Shown here: in pieces, positions 25,861 to 38,011 of the stretch | Position numbering within the stretch: position 1 is the first letter of the stretch | How the letters are laid out: every line of letters begins with the position of its first letter | NCBI GenBank assembly: GCA_025403435.1 | Contig: CM046345.1 | Span: 17,526,160 to 17,590,159 of the forward strand | Source of the DNA: Artocarpus heterophyllus | Lineage: Eukaryota > Streptophyta > Magnoliopsida > Rosales > Moraceae | Length of the DNA stretch: 64,000 nucleotides | Direction of reading: 5' to 3' | Notes under the pieces: generated by a model | What the model saw: the letters and a program-made list of their open reading frames with translations, nothing else | Told to the model about the DNA's origin: nothing | Databases searched by the model: none | Program-made: the position numbers and the translations under genes

Positions 25861-28094
25861 AAAACTTTTAGAAAACTTAATTTTAACACAAATTCAACTT
25901 TTCGAAATACAGAAGATCAAATTCTGAACATGATAAAATAAAATATTAAAACATAGTTCTTGTATTCTTTAAAACTTATCATAAAAAAAATATGTTCAAA
26001 TAATAAACCATAACTTCAATCATAAAATTTGCTTCCTTGGCATTCTTCCGGTTACAATTCATCTTCCTTATGCTCACACGCCTTTCCATGTCCTTTGCCT
26101 AATCCATGACTTTCTTACCCTTATCTGCAACATGATATAAACTTGAATAAACTAAAGCTTAGTAAGTACATATAATTCTCACAATTTAAAAAAAAAATTC
26201 ATAAACATCATCATCATAACGTAATAGTGCAGTAAGCACATTTTCATAGAAACATATCTTTCATTATATTGACCATATTAAAACTTATTCCATTTTATCT
26301 TAAGGGTCCAAGTGTTGCACCATAATCATCATCGTAGGCGCGCCATCATGAGAGAAGAAGGGTAGCTAATCCTAAACCAAACATGATATCATATCATATC
26401 ATATCATAACAATAGTGTGCAATACTTATTAGGTGATACATATTTACATAACTTTCATGCTTTGAAATTTGCCATAATCAAACATGCATAACTTTAAATC
26501 ATGAAAATCTTTCATAAGAAATCCTTTAAGGAAATTATCATAAAATCATCATAAATATCATCATGAACATAACATCAAACCTTTTAAAACTCATCATGTT
26601 GCAGGTGAGAATGTACTTACCTAGCTTACTTAACCTTATATGAATTGGTGACGATGCCACGGTCTCGATGTACTCATTCCTTTGCGTGTTCATGTCATTT
26701 ATTCATTTAAAGATACAAAATAAAATTAATACTTATTATCATAAAATATAACATCCATTCCTATTACATCACATATACATTCATCTCATACAAACATAAT
26801 TCATAACATGCATCCATAACTATAATCATCAAAAACATAAAATCATTATCACATACACTTCACTGACCTACATGGATTCATGACTTAAAAACTTAATATT
26901 CACACATACTTTTATCAGGGGTAAAGTTAATACATATACATATTACCATAATTTTTCTTTAGCCATAAAAATTACATTGAGTAACTAAAAACAACCCATA
27001 CATTTCAAACATGAAATCTGCCAACAATATTAAGGTAATGAGTAATATTTTGAAAACATTTTCTAACAATTAAAACTCATATAGTTTAATTTAAAAATTC
27101 ATACTAACATCTTACTAACATATATTTCAATTTCATAAAATTATTTCATCATCAACAAAATCATTTAAACATATAAAATATCACATAAAACAAAAGTCTA
27201 GTATTAACATTGTTAAAATAGTTCCTTGACCTAGTCTTAATAGAAAATTCATAACACATAATTCACTCATCAAAACATTACCAAACTTTGCAGTCCATAA
27301 TATAACATATACATGAACATTTTTGCCAAATTTAATAGCAAACAAAGCATGTTTAGCTCTTGAATGAAAATCATATTTTCATGCATCATAACCAAACAGC
27401 AATATTTTACTGTGAGTGGTAGAGAATAGAAAATTCATAACTTAATTTAGAAAAATTGAAATCACTTGAAACTTGAAAGAACATTAACATATCACACATA
27501 TGAACATCATATTAAAAATTCAAAACAAAATAAAATAATTAGACAAAGTTACGGCAGACGGATTGAGAAGGAGAAATGCTTTTTAGAATTACCGAAAAAA
27601 ATAAATTCTTACCTTAAAAATTTCTTCTCAAAATCCTTGAACTTAACCCCAATGGAAGCTCAATAATAACAGAGGAATTGAGAGGACAAAGGAAGAGAAA
27701 AACATGAAGAAGAAGAGAGAAGAGAAAAGAAGCGTCTCAGAAGATTAAAGAGAGAGAGAAGACATGGGAGGAAGACAGAGTGAGAGCAATAACGTAAAAA
27801 AATTTCAATGCCCGCCATTATGTTAGGAATTTTTTGACTATTCTTGGTCCAAAAATCACGTGTGAACGGAGAGAAAATTGGGGAAAGTCAAATCATTTAG
27901 ATAAACTTACTATACTTTACCGATTTTAAAAGGGGAAACCATATCAATCAATACCAAATCAATGCAAAGTCAAACGTTTCCTTTCCTTAAATGATACAAT
28001 TAATCCATAATTATACCAATTAATCACATTAAACCACCCAATCAACGTAATTATCTCAACCATAAATTTGGAGAGATTTTTGTTGACTGCTCGT

Positions 28095-28235
28095 CAGTTG
28101 ACATCGGCCTGCTAATTCCCCACATCGGCCTGCCGATTCCACAAAGTTCGGCCTGCCGATGGTTTCCATCGGCCTGCCAATTCTTAGAAGACTTTTTGGC
28201 CTACTGAACTTGAAAGTCCGGCCTGCCGAACTGTC
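28095..28235. repeat. Cluster of six TCGGCCTGCCGA motifs
   Basis: Cores at 28104, 28125, 28148, 28169, 28196 and 28218, spaced 21-27 bp. Most read ATCGGCCTGCCGAT or close variants. It lies near the 5' end of the same LTR that holds the 25655-25860 cluster. Confidence 0.85.
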
Positions 28236-28950
28236 CTTAAAGTACAATACATCATCATCATAACATTCAAGACATCATTGCGTCATAAATAAACATACAT
28301 TGAAATTAACATGAACACTTGAGCACATCAATTCCACGTGATCGTCACCTGTCATAAAACTTAAAATAAAAAGTTAGTAACATAAAATCACAAATCATAA
28401 CATATATCATTAAGAAAATTACTTAACGTCGTTACTAACTTAGCATAATCCGTTACATAAAAATAGGTGGGTGTTACAATTAGCATGTCTCAACTCAACT
28501 ACAGAATGCTTAAGCTCGAAGGAATCGCATAGTTAGTCATCTAATGTTTGGTTGCTCTCAAGCATTTTTATTCCATAGAGCACTGAAAATCACTTTCAGA
28601 CGTCTATTATTTTGTTATCTTGATCTACTTTCCTCGTTCTGCATATAATCAATACCGAACGACTTCTAACGGCGCAAAATTTGCTCATACAGAGTGAAGT
28701 TTATGCATCTAAACATCATAATGTGTTATAAGCTCATCTTCTTAATTTTTGGGCCGTCAGACAACTGTTGACCATCTTTGACCATGTTTGATCATCATTG
28801 ACGTGAAACCACTGATAAACGATGACAACCGTTCACTTGCGAAAGCATTATAACATATAGCATTATGTTCATCCTTTGACATTTGCCTTAACATAATCCT
28901 TAAATTACTGCATTTTTAATGTATTGAAAATGCTTGGGTGTTACATTAAC

Positions 28951-29122
28951 AAATGTAAAAGTTTGAATAGTGAATGGAAATATAAAAAGGGATATTTTAT
29001 TTATGATTTCCTCGTTAAAAACCTTTCCAAGGAAAACCCAATGTAACAAAACCTTCGTAAGGAAAAAATAGTACAATCAACCATCTTGTCCCATGAATAA
29101 ACATGGAAAAATATATATATAA
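28951..29122. other. Short AT-rich spacer, no gene
   Basis: Unique-looking AT-rich sequence between the solo LTR and the GGCC-rich element. Confidence 0.4.
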
Positions 29123-29420
29123 ATGAAACTATGCCACACTGGGCCTTCGGTGGGCTGGCCCATTATGGGCCTTACACGGGCTGAGATGGGTCGGCCCATG
29201 ATGAGCCTAAACGTGTCCCAAGCCTGGCTCGGCCCACAATTTTTCATGGGTCGTGTCAGGCTACTCCATGGGCCAACATATGTTAGCTCAGCCCAGCCCA
29301 CCAATATTTATAGGTGGGGTCGGGCCTTAAACAGTAACAGGCCATGCCAACTCGGCTCATCATTGTATCAAGATGGGCCCGGGTCGACTTATAGGTCCCA
29401 GCCCATTATTGTATCCCTAA
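29123..29420 (-). mobile_element. GGCC-rich hAT/MITE-like element, partly in palindrome arm
   Basis: Dense GGGCC/GGCCC words. The minus-strand start TAGGGATACAATAATGGGC at about 29418 matches the style of the 22670 copy. From about 29310 rightward it is mirrored at 38880-38985 (AGTAACAGGCC...GCTCGGCTCATCA), so the inverted duplication includes one end of this element. The 111-codon frame here is a by-product of GGCC repeats. Confidence 0.45.
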
Positions 29421-30295
29421 TAGTTTTAATCAATGCGAGCTTGCAAACAAAAAAGTAGGCAACACTTATATGTATATATTATATATATTTTGAGGGAGGC
29501 AACACTTATATATGGTATTTGGGAAAGTGGTTTAAACTATCAGTTTGGGTTTAAGAATTATAGCTTATGAGAGCTTTACATTGTACAATCTGAAAGCTTT
29601 ACTATTCACAGTGCAAACTAATGGTTTGAACTATTGTTTCGAACACCCTAATAGTTAAAGCAAAGGAAGAATTTACAATTTTTTTATTAAGTTTTCAAAA
29701 TTTCAAGGTCCATTTTGTTTAAAATTAATATATTTTCCTTTGCCAAGTGACGTAGTGAAAACCTAAAATTAAAAAGGGATAGATCAATAGACTTGTTGAA
29801 TCATCAAGAATGCTCGGAGTACCACTTTAAAATCTATTGATTCACATAAAATATCAGAAATTGACGTCATAATTTATTGATTCACAAAGAATATCAAAAA
29901 CTAGAAAAATAAAGTGTAGATACTCTAATTTTATTAATACAAAATTTTCCTTATTCTATATAATGAGATGAACATATTTATAGGCTAAATTGACCAAAAC
30001 AGTACTAATAGTAAACTACCAATAAATTAGAAAAATAAAAAATTCTAAAAATTAAATAAATATAAGGAAACTAACTTACATTACCAAAAATTAAGCCAAA
30101 ATGAAATCTGACTTTCTTAGATCAATTTGTTCTTAAAAAACCTTTCTTAATCAAAAAACTTGCTCATTTAATTAATTGAAAAAAATTCCTAAAAACATAT
30201 TTTTGACTTTTATTCCATAATAAATGTCTTTGAGCAAAAATTATGGATCCTAACAGCCACAATTTTTTTTTTTTTAATATCGACTACATGACTAA

Positions 30296-30633
30296 GAGCA
30301 TCTCCAACCTCTAACACCAAAATGGTATAATTTTTACACCAAAATGATGTAACTGTCACATTAAACAATAACTTTATCTCCAATCCTTAACACAATTTTT
30401 AACACAAAAAAAAATTCCTGATATATTTTATTTCATTTTAATTTTTTTATTTTTTTACTATTCTCTACTATTTAATTATTTCACCAAAATGGCATGAGGA
30501 ACAGTGGTATGTCAGATTTGGCGTGCTCCTATTCATCTCATCAATTTGGCATGAGTTTCTAGATCTCATTGGAGATAGCATTAATGCCAAAATGATATTT
30601 AATTCACAAATTTAACACGGGTTGGAGATACTG
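30296..30633. mobile_element. Tourist/Harbinger-like MITE, left arm copy
   Basis: Terminal repeats GAGCATCTCCAACC (left) and GGTTGGAGATACTG (right) are flanked by TAA at 30293-30295 and 30634-30636, the 3-bp duplication expected of PIF/Harbinger MITEs. The interior is AT-rich with CACCAAAATG words. It is also present at the mirrored place in the other arm, so it predates the duplication. Confidence 0.75.
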
Positions 30634-30992
30634 TAAGCCATTACATGAATGATGAAATTACCAAACTTGTAAGCTATTACAAATTTAGAAGGTGAGTTTT
30701 GTGTCCTTTTTGTGTAGTAAGGGCAACGAGATGCAATCGCAATTCTTCAAGGGCAAAATTTAAAATTATTCCATTTTATTTTTAAAAAGATATTTTTTAA
30801 TCCATTTATTTTATTTTATTTCTTTTTATTTGTGGTTTGAATTTTATCTCTTATGATATACGATTTGAATTTTAAAACTGATCACTGATTTTACTATTGT
30901 ACCCTTCACTTCCTTGACTGAGGGGCCAAGCGTTATTTACATATCTGCCTAACCAACCTTCTCTATTTGTATTTTCTTCTCCCTCCCTCCCT

Positions 30993-30996
<4 letters not shown>

Positions 30997-31042
<46 letters not shown>
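30997..31042. repeat. (CT)23 microsatellite upstream of TFIIE-beta copy A
   Basis: 46 bp of pure CT. The mirrored position in the other arm (about 37308-37320) has only a short GA run of roughly six units, so the tract changed length after the duplication. It lies about 430 bp upstream of the 5'-UTR intron donor and may be in the core promoter or 5' leader. Confidence 0.95.
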
Positions 31043-31047
<5 letters not shown>

Positions 31048-31475
31048 CGCAGGCGCGGCAAAAGGTTTAAACCAGTTGGACTATTTTTTTGAAAGATTCA
31101 ACAATTCTGCAATTTTGGATTTAACATTTACTCGATTTGATTATATTGTCTGGGAAATACTCGGTTGAAAATGTAGAAACTCACGGGATTGAATAGAAAT
31201 TTCCTTTGAAGCCCTCTTCCAGTTCTTCTTTCTCTACTTAATCTCATCTATGTCAGCAAATATAATCAAACTTCGAATAATTAGTGAAAGAATAATCAAA
31301 ATCTAATAACATAATTAATTTGTCGTAATCAAGAAGATAATTTCCAATTCTTGATTATCGTGTTCTTTTAACAATCCTTTACTTGTTGTGCTTTGGTATG
31401 ACCAGTTAAGGAAAACACAAAGATTCAAAAAAGGGGAACAATCTAGCTTTGGGGCGTTACTTGACTTGAGAGAAG

Positions 31476-31883
31476 GTAGGAAATCCTAACCCTATTCTTT
31501 GTTGGTTGTTTAAAATCTCATTCTGTGATCAAACGCGGGAAATTCCTGTTTAAATTAGGTACAATCATTACTGAATATACTAATTCTTATTTTTTCTGAT
31601 AGCAATTTGGTCAAATTAGGGTGTAAAAAAATTGGATTGCGGTGTTTGTTTTTTTGGGATTTAATCAAGAAATTGGTGCAGTTCATGGTTGCAATTTTAT
31701 TGATCACTGTCTATTGTTCCTGAGCTTTACTTGTTAACACCAAATAACAATTCATATTATCTTTCATTATCTTTAAACAAAACACATTTTTTTCTTGGTT
31801 GTAAGGTTATAGACACATGAATTCGTCTTTTCGCATATGTTTCAATGAATTCTGAGTTCTAAGTTAACAACAACTGTGTTCAG
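31476..31883 (+). other. Inferred 5'-UTR intron of TFIIE-beta copy A
   Basis: The donor GAGAAG|GTAGGAAATC is at 31476 and the acceptor TGTGTTCAG abuts the ATG at 31884 (408 bp). The other arm has the same arrangement at 36468-36873 (406 bp). An intron ending exactly at the start codon is unusual but is conserved in both copies. Confidence 0.6.
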
Positions 31884-33660
31884 ATGACATTGCAAGAAAA
31901 ATCGGACAAGTTTAAGAGGCACCAAGAGAGTTGTCAAGCAATTGTTACCGGTATTGCTGCGTGTAATAAAGCTAGACCACCAATCCAAAAAGTTACACCT
32001 GCTATGCCTTCTGCCATTTTCAAGCCTCCTGCTCCTGTTGTCAAGTTTTCAGATGATGTGGGGAGACTTCAACTCATGCTTAAGATTCGAAAGTCCCCTG
32101 AAGGAGCTCAGATTAGGCGTGTTATAGTCCTCCTCCGGGAGGTTCAGACCCGAAACTTGTTTCTTGTCTTGTCTTGATGAATTAATTATATATCCTTTAA
32201 GGATGATTATGGAATCTTGATGTGGTTGAAACGGTGCGTACAATTTTGAAATTTGAAGAACCTATCTTTGACCTATCTTTCTAGTTATTTTTGCTAACTT
32301 CTGATCAAGTTTCTACTGAGGATTGACAAACTTGTGGGCAAATTCTTCTTGTATTGAATGACTTATAGTGGTTTGCAGGGACTAAATGCATCTTGTTATG
32401 GCCAGTTCAGAAGTAACATTTAAGGACTTACTATATATGGTTAATTTGTTTGCAGACGAGGCAAGCCCTAACAGCAGAGCAGATATATGAAGCATGCTAT
32501 GTCGATATCAACGCAAATAAAATCGTCTTCAACAGTTTAGTAAGGAACAATGATAAGGTGAACTATGATGGAAAACGCTTTTCTCACAAGGTTATTATTT
32601 ATCTTATCTGCCCCCAGTTATCTTCTTCTTTTCTTTTTTTTTTTCCTTCCTTTGAGGGTAATGACTGACGCGTCTTTGGTTATATCTTTTGAAGTTTAAT
32701 AAGAATTTTTCCCTTCATCTCTTTCTCTCAATGATGGTAGTTTACTTGTGGTTGCTTTCTCTGATCCTGTAGTCCAAACATGATTTGAAGAACAAAAGTC
32801 AACTTCTTGAGTTAATACGAAAATTTCCAGACGGCATTGCTGTTGTTGATCTCAAGGATGCTTATCCAACTGTAATGGAGGATTTGCAGGTATGTTTAAT
32901 TTATATTGAAGTGGTTGTTCTTTTTTTTTTTTTTAAGTGAAAAAAAATATTGGTCATCATGACATGTACTGTAGTAGCTTATAAAAAATTCAGTATTAGG
33001 TTATATTATAACTCTTAGTGTTTAACCCTTCTTTGCCTCATTTTTAATAAATCCATTGTAAAATGCCACCCGTTGAACAAGTTGTTTTTTCGATCAGATT
33101 GGATTTATCGCAAAAAATGAGTGGTTCCCCTCTGCTCCCCTTGGTTACTTATTTGACCTCGTTGGATCCTTTTTATGAGGTCAATTCACAAAACAAGACT
33201 GTGAATCTCTTCTATGTTTTAAATCTATGAACATTCAGGTTCAGTTGGGTTAAGTTGACGTTCAATTGAGGTTGGGATTATGCCCGCTGCTTAGCTAATG
33301 CACATATCTTCTGTATCACGACTAAATTTTTATCATGCGGTGGAAGGAACCTTAAGAAACCAATCGTTCTTTTTCTAGGCTTTTAAAGCTGAAGGTCAGA
33401 TCAGGCTGCTATCAAGCTGGCATTTTCGGGAGGGCATTGCATACCCGAATGACCCTGAAGTCCCCATTAAGGTGGACGATGACCTTAAAGAGCTGTTTCG
33501 TGGAATTGAATTGCCTCACGATATGCTTGACATTGAGAATTATCTCCAGAACAATGGTACAATGGTAAGAAGCCTGCCACCAACACTGCTCAGAGAAGGG
33601 AGATGGCGCAGGTCCCAAGCATTTCCTCCGAGCCCAAGACCAAGAAGAGGAAGGAAATAA
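31884..33660 (+). CDS. Transcription initiation factor IIE subunit beta, copy A (C-terminal frameshift)
   Basis: TFIIE-beta pairs with TFIIE-alpha in the nucleus and helps load TFIIH and open the promoter for RNA polymerase II. I read four exons with GT-AG borders: 31884-32141, 32456-32590, 32773-32889 and 33379-33660, giving 263 codons. Recognisable family segments are FSDDVGRLQ, KSPEGAQIRRVI, EQIYEACYVDINANK, NYDGKRF, GIAVVDLKDAYP, AYPNDPEVPIKVDDDL and LFRGIELPHDMLDIE, covering the core winged-helix region. An 8-bp tandem duplication (ACAATGGT, 33551-33566) shifts the frame after about residue 230, so the usual lysine-rich tail (KKPATNTAQRRE..., readable to TGA at 33738-33740) is replaced by an arginine/proline-rich one ending at 33660. 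The duplication also makes ATG|GTAAGA, a possible extra splice donor. Copy B carries the same lesion. Whether either makes a working protein is unknown. Confidence 0.85.
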
Positions 33661-33866
33661 TCAGCAAGAGAACTAAGCTGACCAATGCCTATCTTCCAGA
33701 GCTTTTTTCCAAGAACTTAGTAAATAGAAAAAATTCCTGATTCCTGTCCTTGACAAACATTTCACTCGACAAAAGACATAGTACTTGACAAGCATTTCCA
33801 ATAAAGACGAAAAGTGCTTGAACTTAACCAGAGCTAGGATCAATTGTTTTTAGGAACCAAAACCAA

Positions 33867-34491
33867 ACTCTTCACACCACCATCAAGATGACCATTCTCA
33901 CTCATATTTTCAATTTTGCGGCATGATTAGCAAGTTCTTGTTTGGATGTATAGGTTGTATTGTAGGAGATAATTTCACAATATTTGGTTTAGTTCTCAAT
34001 GATAGTACTATCATTTCATTATTCAAAACACAATTGGGCGCTTAATGCCCCCCTAGGTGTCCAACGGTTAGGTTTTAGACTCAAAAAAAGGCTCGAAAAT
34101 GCAGAGAGACAGCTGACAAAAGCAGCTGATTGAGGAGTTTATGGATGACACGTTACGAGTTGTCGTGAATTCTATACAAGGCGTTACAAAAAACAAAAAA
34201 AAAACAAAACAAAAAACAAAAAAGAGGTAGTCGTTTCTTGTGTCCGACAGTAGTGTTTGTTTGTTTGTTTGTTTGTTTGTTTTTATATTACGGAAGGAAT
34301 GGAAGTAAATTCTAGTAAGGATCAACGATGTCATTTTTTAAGAGAGGGAAAACGCACACGACGTGTTTTTATTTTAATAAATGACAGCAAAATATTACGA
34401 ATAAAAACGTATGTTATAGTTGAAAGACAAAAAATTGCATGCGGCTTGAGGAAACGAGCTCCAAATAACTGGAACGTGATTTTTTTGTCTA
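33867..34491. other. Unique spacer at the centre of the palindrome
   Basis: These 625 bp have no mirror partner. Content is AT-rich with poly-A/CAAAA runs at 34186-34225 and (GTTT)7 at 34255-34282. The frames at 34068-34334 and 34257-34532 are low-complexity or antisense and I do not call them. It contains the region between the two convergent TFIIE-beta 3' ends. Confidence 0.7.
34255..34282. repeat. (GTTT)7 microsatellite
   Basis: Seven GTTT units in the palindrome spacer. Confidence 0.95.
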
Positions 34492-34693
34492 TGGTTTGGT
34501 TCCTAAAAACAATTGACCCTAGCTCTGGTTAAGTTCAAGCACTTTTCTTCTTTATTGGAAATGCTTGTCAAGTACTGACTTTTGTCGAGTGAAATGTTTG
34601 TCAAGGACAGGAATCAGGAATTTTTTCTATTTACTAAGTTCTTGGAAAAAAGCTCTGGAAGATAGGCATTGGTCAGCTTAGTTCTCTTGCTGA

Positions 34694-36467
34694 TTATTTC
34701 CTTCCTCTTCTTGGTCTTGGGCTCGGAGGAAATGCTTGGGACCTGCGCCATCTCCCTTCTCTGAGCAGTGTTGGTGGCAGGCTTCTTACCATTGTACCAT
34801 TGTTCTGGTGATAATTCTCAATGTCAAGCATATCGTGAGGCAATTCAATTCCACGAAACAGCTCTTTAAGGTCATCGTCCACCTTAATGGGGACTTCAGG
34901 GTCATTCGGGTATGCAATGCCCTCCCGAAAATGCCAGCTTGATAGCAGCCTGATCTGACCTTCAGCTTTAAAAGCCTAGAAAAAGAACGATTGGTTTCTT
35001 AAGGTTCCTTCCACCGCATGATAAAAATTTAGTCGTGATACAGAAGATATGTGCATTAGCTAAGCAGCGGGCATAATCACAACTTCAATTGAACCTCAAC
35101 TTAACCCAACTGAACCTGAATGTTCATAGATTTAAAACATAGAAGAGATTCACAGTCTTGTTTTGTGAATTGACCTCATAAAAAGGATCCAACGAGGTCA
35201 AATAAGTAACCAAGGGGAGCAGAGGGGAACCACTCATTTTTTGCGATAAATCCAATCTGATCGAAAAAACAACTTGTTCAACGGGTGGCATCTTGCAATG
35301 GATTTATTAAAAATGAGGCAAAGAAGGGTGAAACACTAAGAGTTATAATATAACATAATACTGAATTTTTTATAAGCTACTACAGTACATGTCATGATGA
35401 CCAATATTTTTTTTCACTTAAAAAAAAAAAAGAACAACCACTTCAATATAAATTAAACATACCTGCAAATCCTCCATTACAGTTGGATAAGCATCCTTGA
35501 GATCAACAACAGCAACGCCGTCTGGAAATTTTCGTATTAACTCAAGAAGTTGACTTTTCTTCTTCAAATCATGTTTGGACTACAGGATCAAAGAAACCAA
35601 CCACAAGTAAACTACCATCATTAAGAGAAAGAGATGAAGGCAAAAATTCTTATTAAACTTCGAAAGATATAACCAAAGACGCGTCAGTCATTACCCTCAA
35701 AGGAAGGAAAAAAAAAAAGAAAAGAAGAAGATAACTGGGGGCAGATAAGATAAATAATAACCTTGTAAGAAAAGCGTTTTCCATCATAGTTCACCTTATC
35801 ATTGTTCCTTACTAAACTGTTGAAGACGATTTTATTTGCGTTGATATCTACATAGCATGCTTCATATATCTGCTCTGCTGTTAGGCCTTGCCTCGTCTGC
35901 AAACAAATTAACCATATATAGTAAGTCCTTAAATGTTACTTCTGAACTGGCCATAACAAGATGCGTTTAGTCCCTGCAAACCACTATAAGTCATGCAATA
36001 CAAGAAGAATTTGCCCACAAGTTTGTCAATCCTCAGTAGAAACTTGATCAGAAGTTAGCAAAAATAACTAGAAAGTAGGTCAAAGACAGGTTCTTCAAAT
36101 TTCAAAATTGCATGCACCGTTTCAACCACATCAAGATTCCATAATCATCCTTAAAGGATATATAATTAATTCATCAAGACAAGACAAGAAACAAGTTTCG
36201 GGTCTGAACCTCCCGGAGGAGGACTATAACACGCCTGATCTGAGCTCCTTCTGGGGACTTTTGAATCTTAAGTATCAGTTGAAGTCTCCCCACATCATCT
36301 GAAAACTTGACAGCAGGAGCAGGAGGCTTGAAAATGGCAGAAGGCATAGCAGGCGTAACTTTTTGGATTGGTGGTCTAGCTTTGTTACACGCGGCAATAC
36401 TGCTGACAATTGCTTGACAACTCTCTTGCTGCCTCTTATACTTGTCCCATTTTTCTTGCAATGTCAT
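34694..36467 (-). CDS. Transcription initiation factor IIE subunit beta, copy B (C-terminal frameshift)
   Basis: Mirror copy of the gene at 31884-33660, with the same four exons: 36210-36467, 35762-35896, 35463-35579 and 34694-34975, lengths 258, 135, 117 and 282 bp identical to copy A. All splice sites are canonical GT-AG. The 263-residue product differs from copy A at about a dozen positions (for example KWDKYKRQQ for KSDKFKRHQ, SSI for TGI, RQGL for RQAL, FSYK for FSHK, KKKSQ for KNKSQ, ENYHQ for ENYLQ). The same 8-bp ACCATTGT tandem duplication is at 34788-34803, so the frameshift was there before the segment was duplicated. It is convergent with copy A. Core domains are uninterrupted, so a core-only protein is possible; alternatively both are pseudogene copies of an intact gene elsewhere. 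Confidence 0.85.
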
Positions 36468-36873
36468 CTGAACATACAGTCGTTGTTAACTTAGAACTCA
36501 GAATTCACTGAAACATATGCCAAAAGACAAATTCGTGTGTCTATAACCTTACAACCAAGAAAAAAATGTGTTTTATTTAAAGATAATGAAAGATAATATG
36601 AATTGTTATTTGGTGTTAACAAGTAAAGCTCAGGAACAATAGACAGTTGCAACTATGAACTGCACCAATTTCTTAGTTAAATCCAAACAAAAAAAAAACA
36701 AACACACCGCAATTCAATTTTTTCCATGCTAATTTGACCAAATTGCTGTCAGAAAAAAATGGGAATTAGTATATTCCGTAATGATTCTACCTAATTTAAA
36801 CAGGAATTTCCCACATTAGATCACAGATTGAGATTTTAAACAACCAACAAAGAATAGGGTTAGGATTTCCTAC
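36468..36873 (-). other. Inferred 5'-UTR intron of TFIIE-beta copy B
   Basis: Donor AGAAG|GTAGGAAATC at 36873, and an acceptor ending in CAG immediately before the ATG at 36467. Same layout as in copy A. Confidence 0.55.
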
Positions 36874-37681
36874 CTTCTCTCAAGTCAAGTAACGCCCCAA
36901 AGCTAGATTTTTCCCTTTTTGGAATCTTTGTGTTTTCCTTAACTGGTCATACCAAGGCACAACAAGTAAACGATTGTTAGAAGAACAAGATAATCAAGAA
37001 TTGGAAATTATCTTCTTGATTACAAAAAATTAATCATGTCATTAGATTTTAATTATTCTTTCACTAATTATTCGAAGTTTAATTATATTTGCCGACATAG
37101 ATGCGATTAAGTAGAGAAAGAAGAACCGGATGAGAGCTTCAAAGGAAATTTCTATTCAATCCCGTGAATTTCTACATTATCAACTGAGTATTTCCCAGAA
37201 AATATAATCAAATCGAGTAAATGTTAAATCCAAAATTGCAGAATTGTTGAATCTTTCAAAAAAAAAAATAGTCCAAATTGTTTAAACCTTTTGCCGCGCC
37301 TGCAAACAGAGAGAGAGAGTGGGAGGGAGGGAGGGAGAGGGAAATACAAATAGAGACGGTGGGTTGGGCAAATATATAAATAACATTTGACCCCACAGTC
37401 AAGGAAGTGAAGGGTACAATAGTAAAATCAGTAATCAGTTTTAAAATTCAAATCATGGATCATAAGAGATAAAATTCAAACCACAAATAAAAAGAAATAA
37501 AATAAAATAAATGGATTAAAAAATATCTTTTTTAAATAAAATGGAATAAATTTAAATTTTGCCCTTCAAGAATTGCGATTGCATCTCATTGCCCTTACCA
37601 TGCAAAAAGGACACAAAACTCACCCTCTAAATTTAGAATAGCTTACAAGTTTGGCAATTTCATCATTAACGTAAGGGCTTA

Positions 37682-38011
37682 CATTATCTCCAACCCACGT
37701 TAAATTTGTGAATTAAATATCATTCTGGCATTAATGCTATCTCCAATGGAATCTAGAAACTCACGCCAAATTAGTGGGATAAATAGGAGCATGTCAAATC
37801 TATTATCATGCCATTTTGGTGAAATAATTAAATAGTGGAGAATAGCAAAAAAACATAAAAAAAAATAAGATGAAATAAAATATATCGGGAATATTTTTTT
37901 GGTGTTAAAAATTGTGTTAAGAATTGGATATAAAGTTACCGTTTAATGTGACAGTTACATCATTTTGGTGCAAAAGTTATACCATTTTGGTGTTAGAGGT
38001 TGGAGATGCTC
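37682..38011. mobile_element. Tourist/Harbinger-like MITE, right arm copy
   Basis: Terminal repeats CATTATCTCCAACC and GGTTGGAGATGCTC are flanked by TTA at 37679-37681 and 38012-38014. It is the mirror of 30296-30633. Confidence 0.75.

Larger units (their letters stand above)
25336..28478 (-). mobile_element. Nested 3.1-kb solo LTR, minus orientation
   Basis: On the minus strand it begins TGTAACACCCACCTATTTTT (28478) and ends GGGGGGCGTCATA (25336). It is flanked by ATTAG at 25331-25335 and 28479-28483. It shares the block GATTATGGTGCAACACTTGG (seen reversed near 26306-26325) with the 5156-8458 LTR, so these two belong together. It carries two clusters of the TCGGCAGGCCGA-type motif. The open frames at 27466-27666 and 28056-28247 lie inside the LTR and are not genes. 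Confidence 0.75.
23050..28945 (+). mobile_element. Gypsy-like solo LTR split by a nested solo LTR
   Basis: It runs from TATGATGACCCATC (TG mutated to TA; compare TGTGATGACC at 19127) to TGCTTGGGTGTTACA, flanked by the 5-bp repeat TTAAC at 23045-23049 and 28946-28950. Removing the nested element at 25336-28478 and its duplicated 5 bp leaves 2748 bp, exactly the length of the solo LTR at 44514-47261, which has the same start, internal order and end. No gag-pol frame is inside. The equal length strongly supports both sets of boundaries. Confidence 0.85.
29310..33866 (+). repeat. Left arm of a large inverted duplication
   Basis: This arm is mirrored by 34492-38985. The shared order outward from the centre is: TFIIE-beta 3' flank, the gene, its 5'-UTR intron, a purine/pyrimidine tract, a 0.33-kb MITE, then the GGCC-rich end. 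Over exon 1 (258 bp) I counted 15 differences between arms, about 94% identity. Symmetry ends at GGAACCAAAACCA (about 33866) on the inner side and in the GGCC-rich element on the outer side. Confidence 0.9.

Noticed and set aside
29123..29458. 111-codon plus-strand frame
   Set aside because: It lies in GGCC-rich mobile-element sequence, and the mirrored copy in the other arm does not keep it open.
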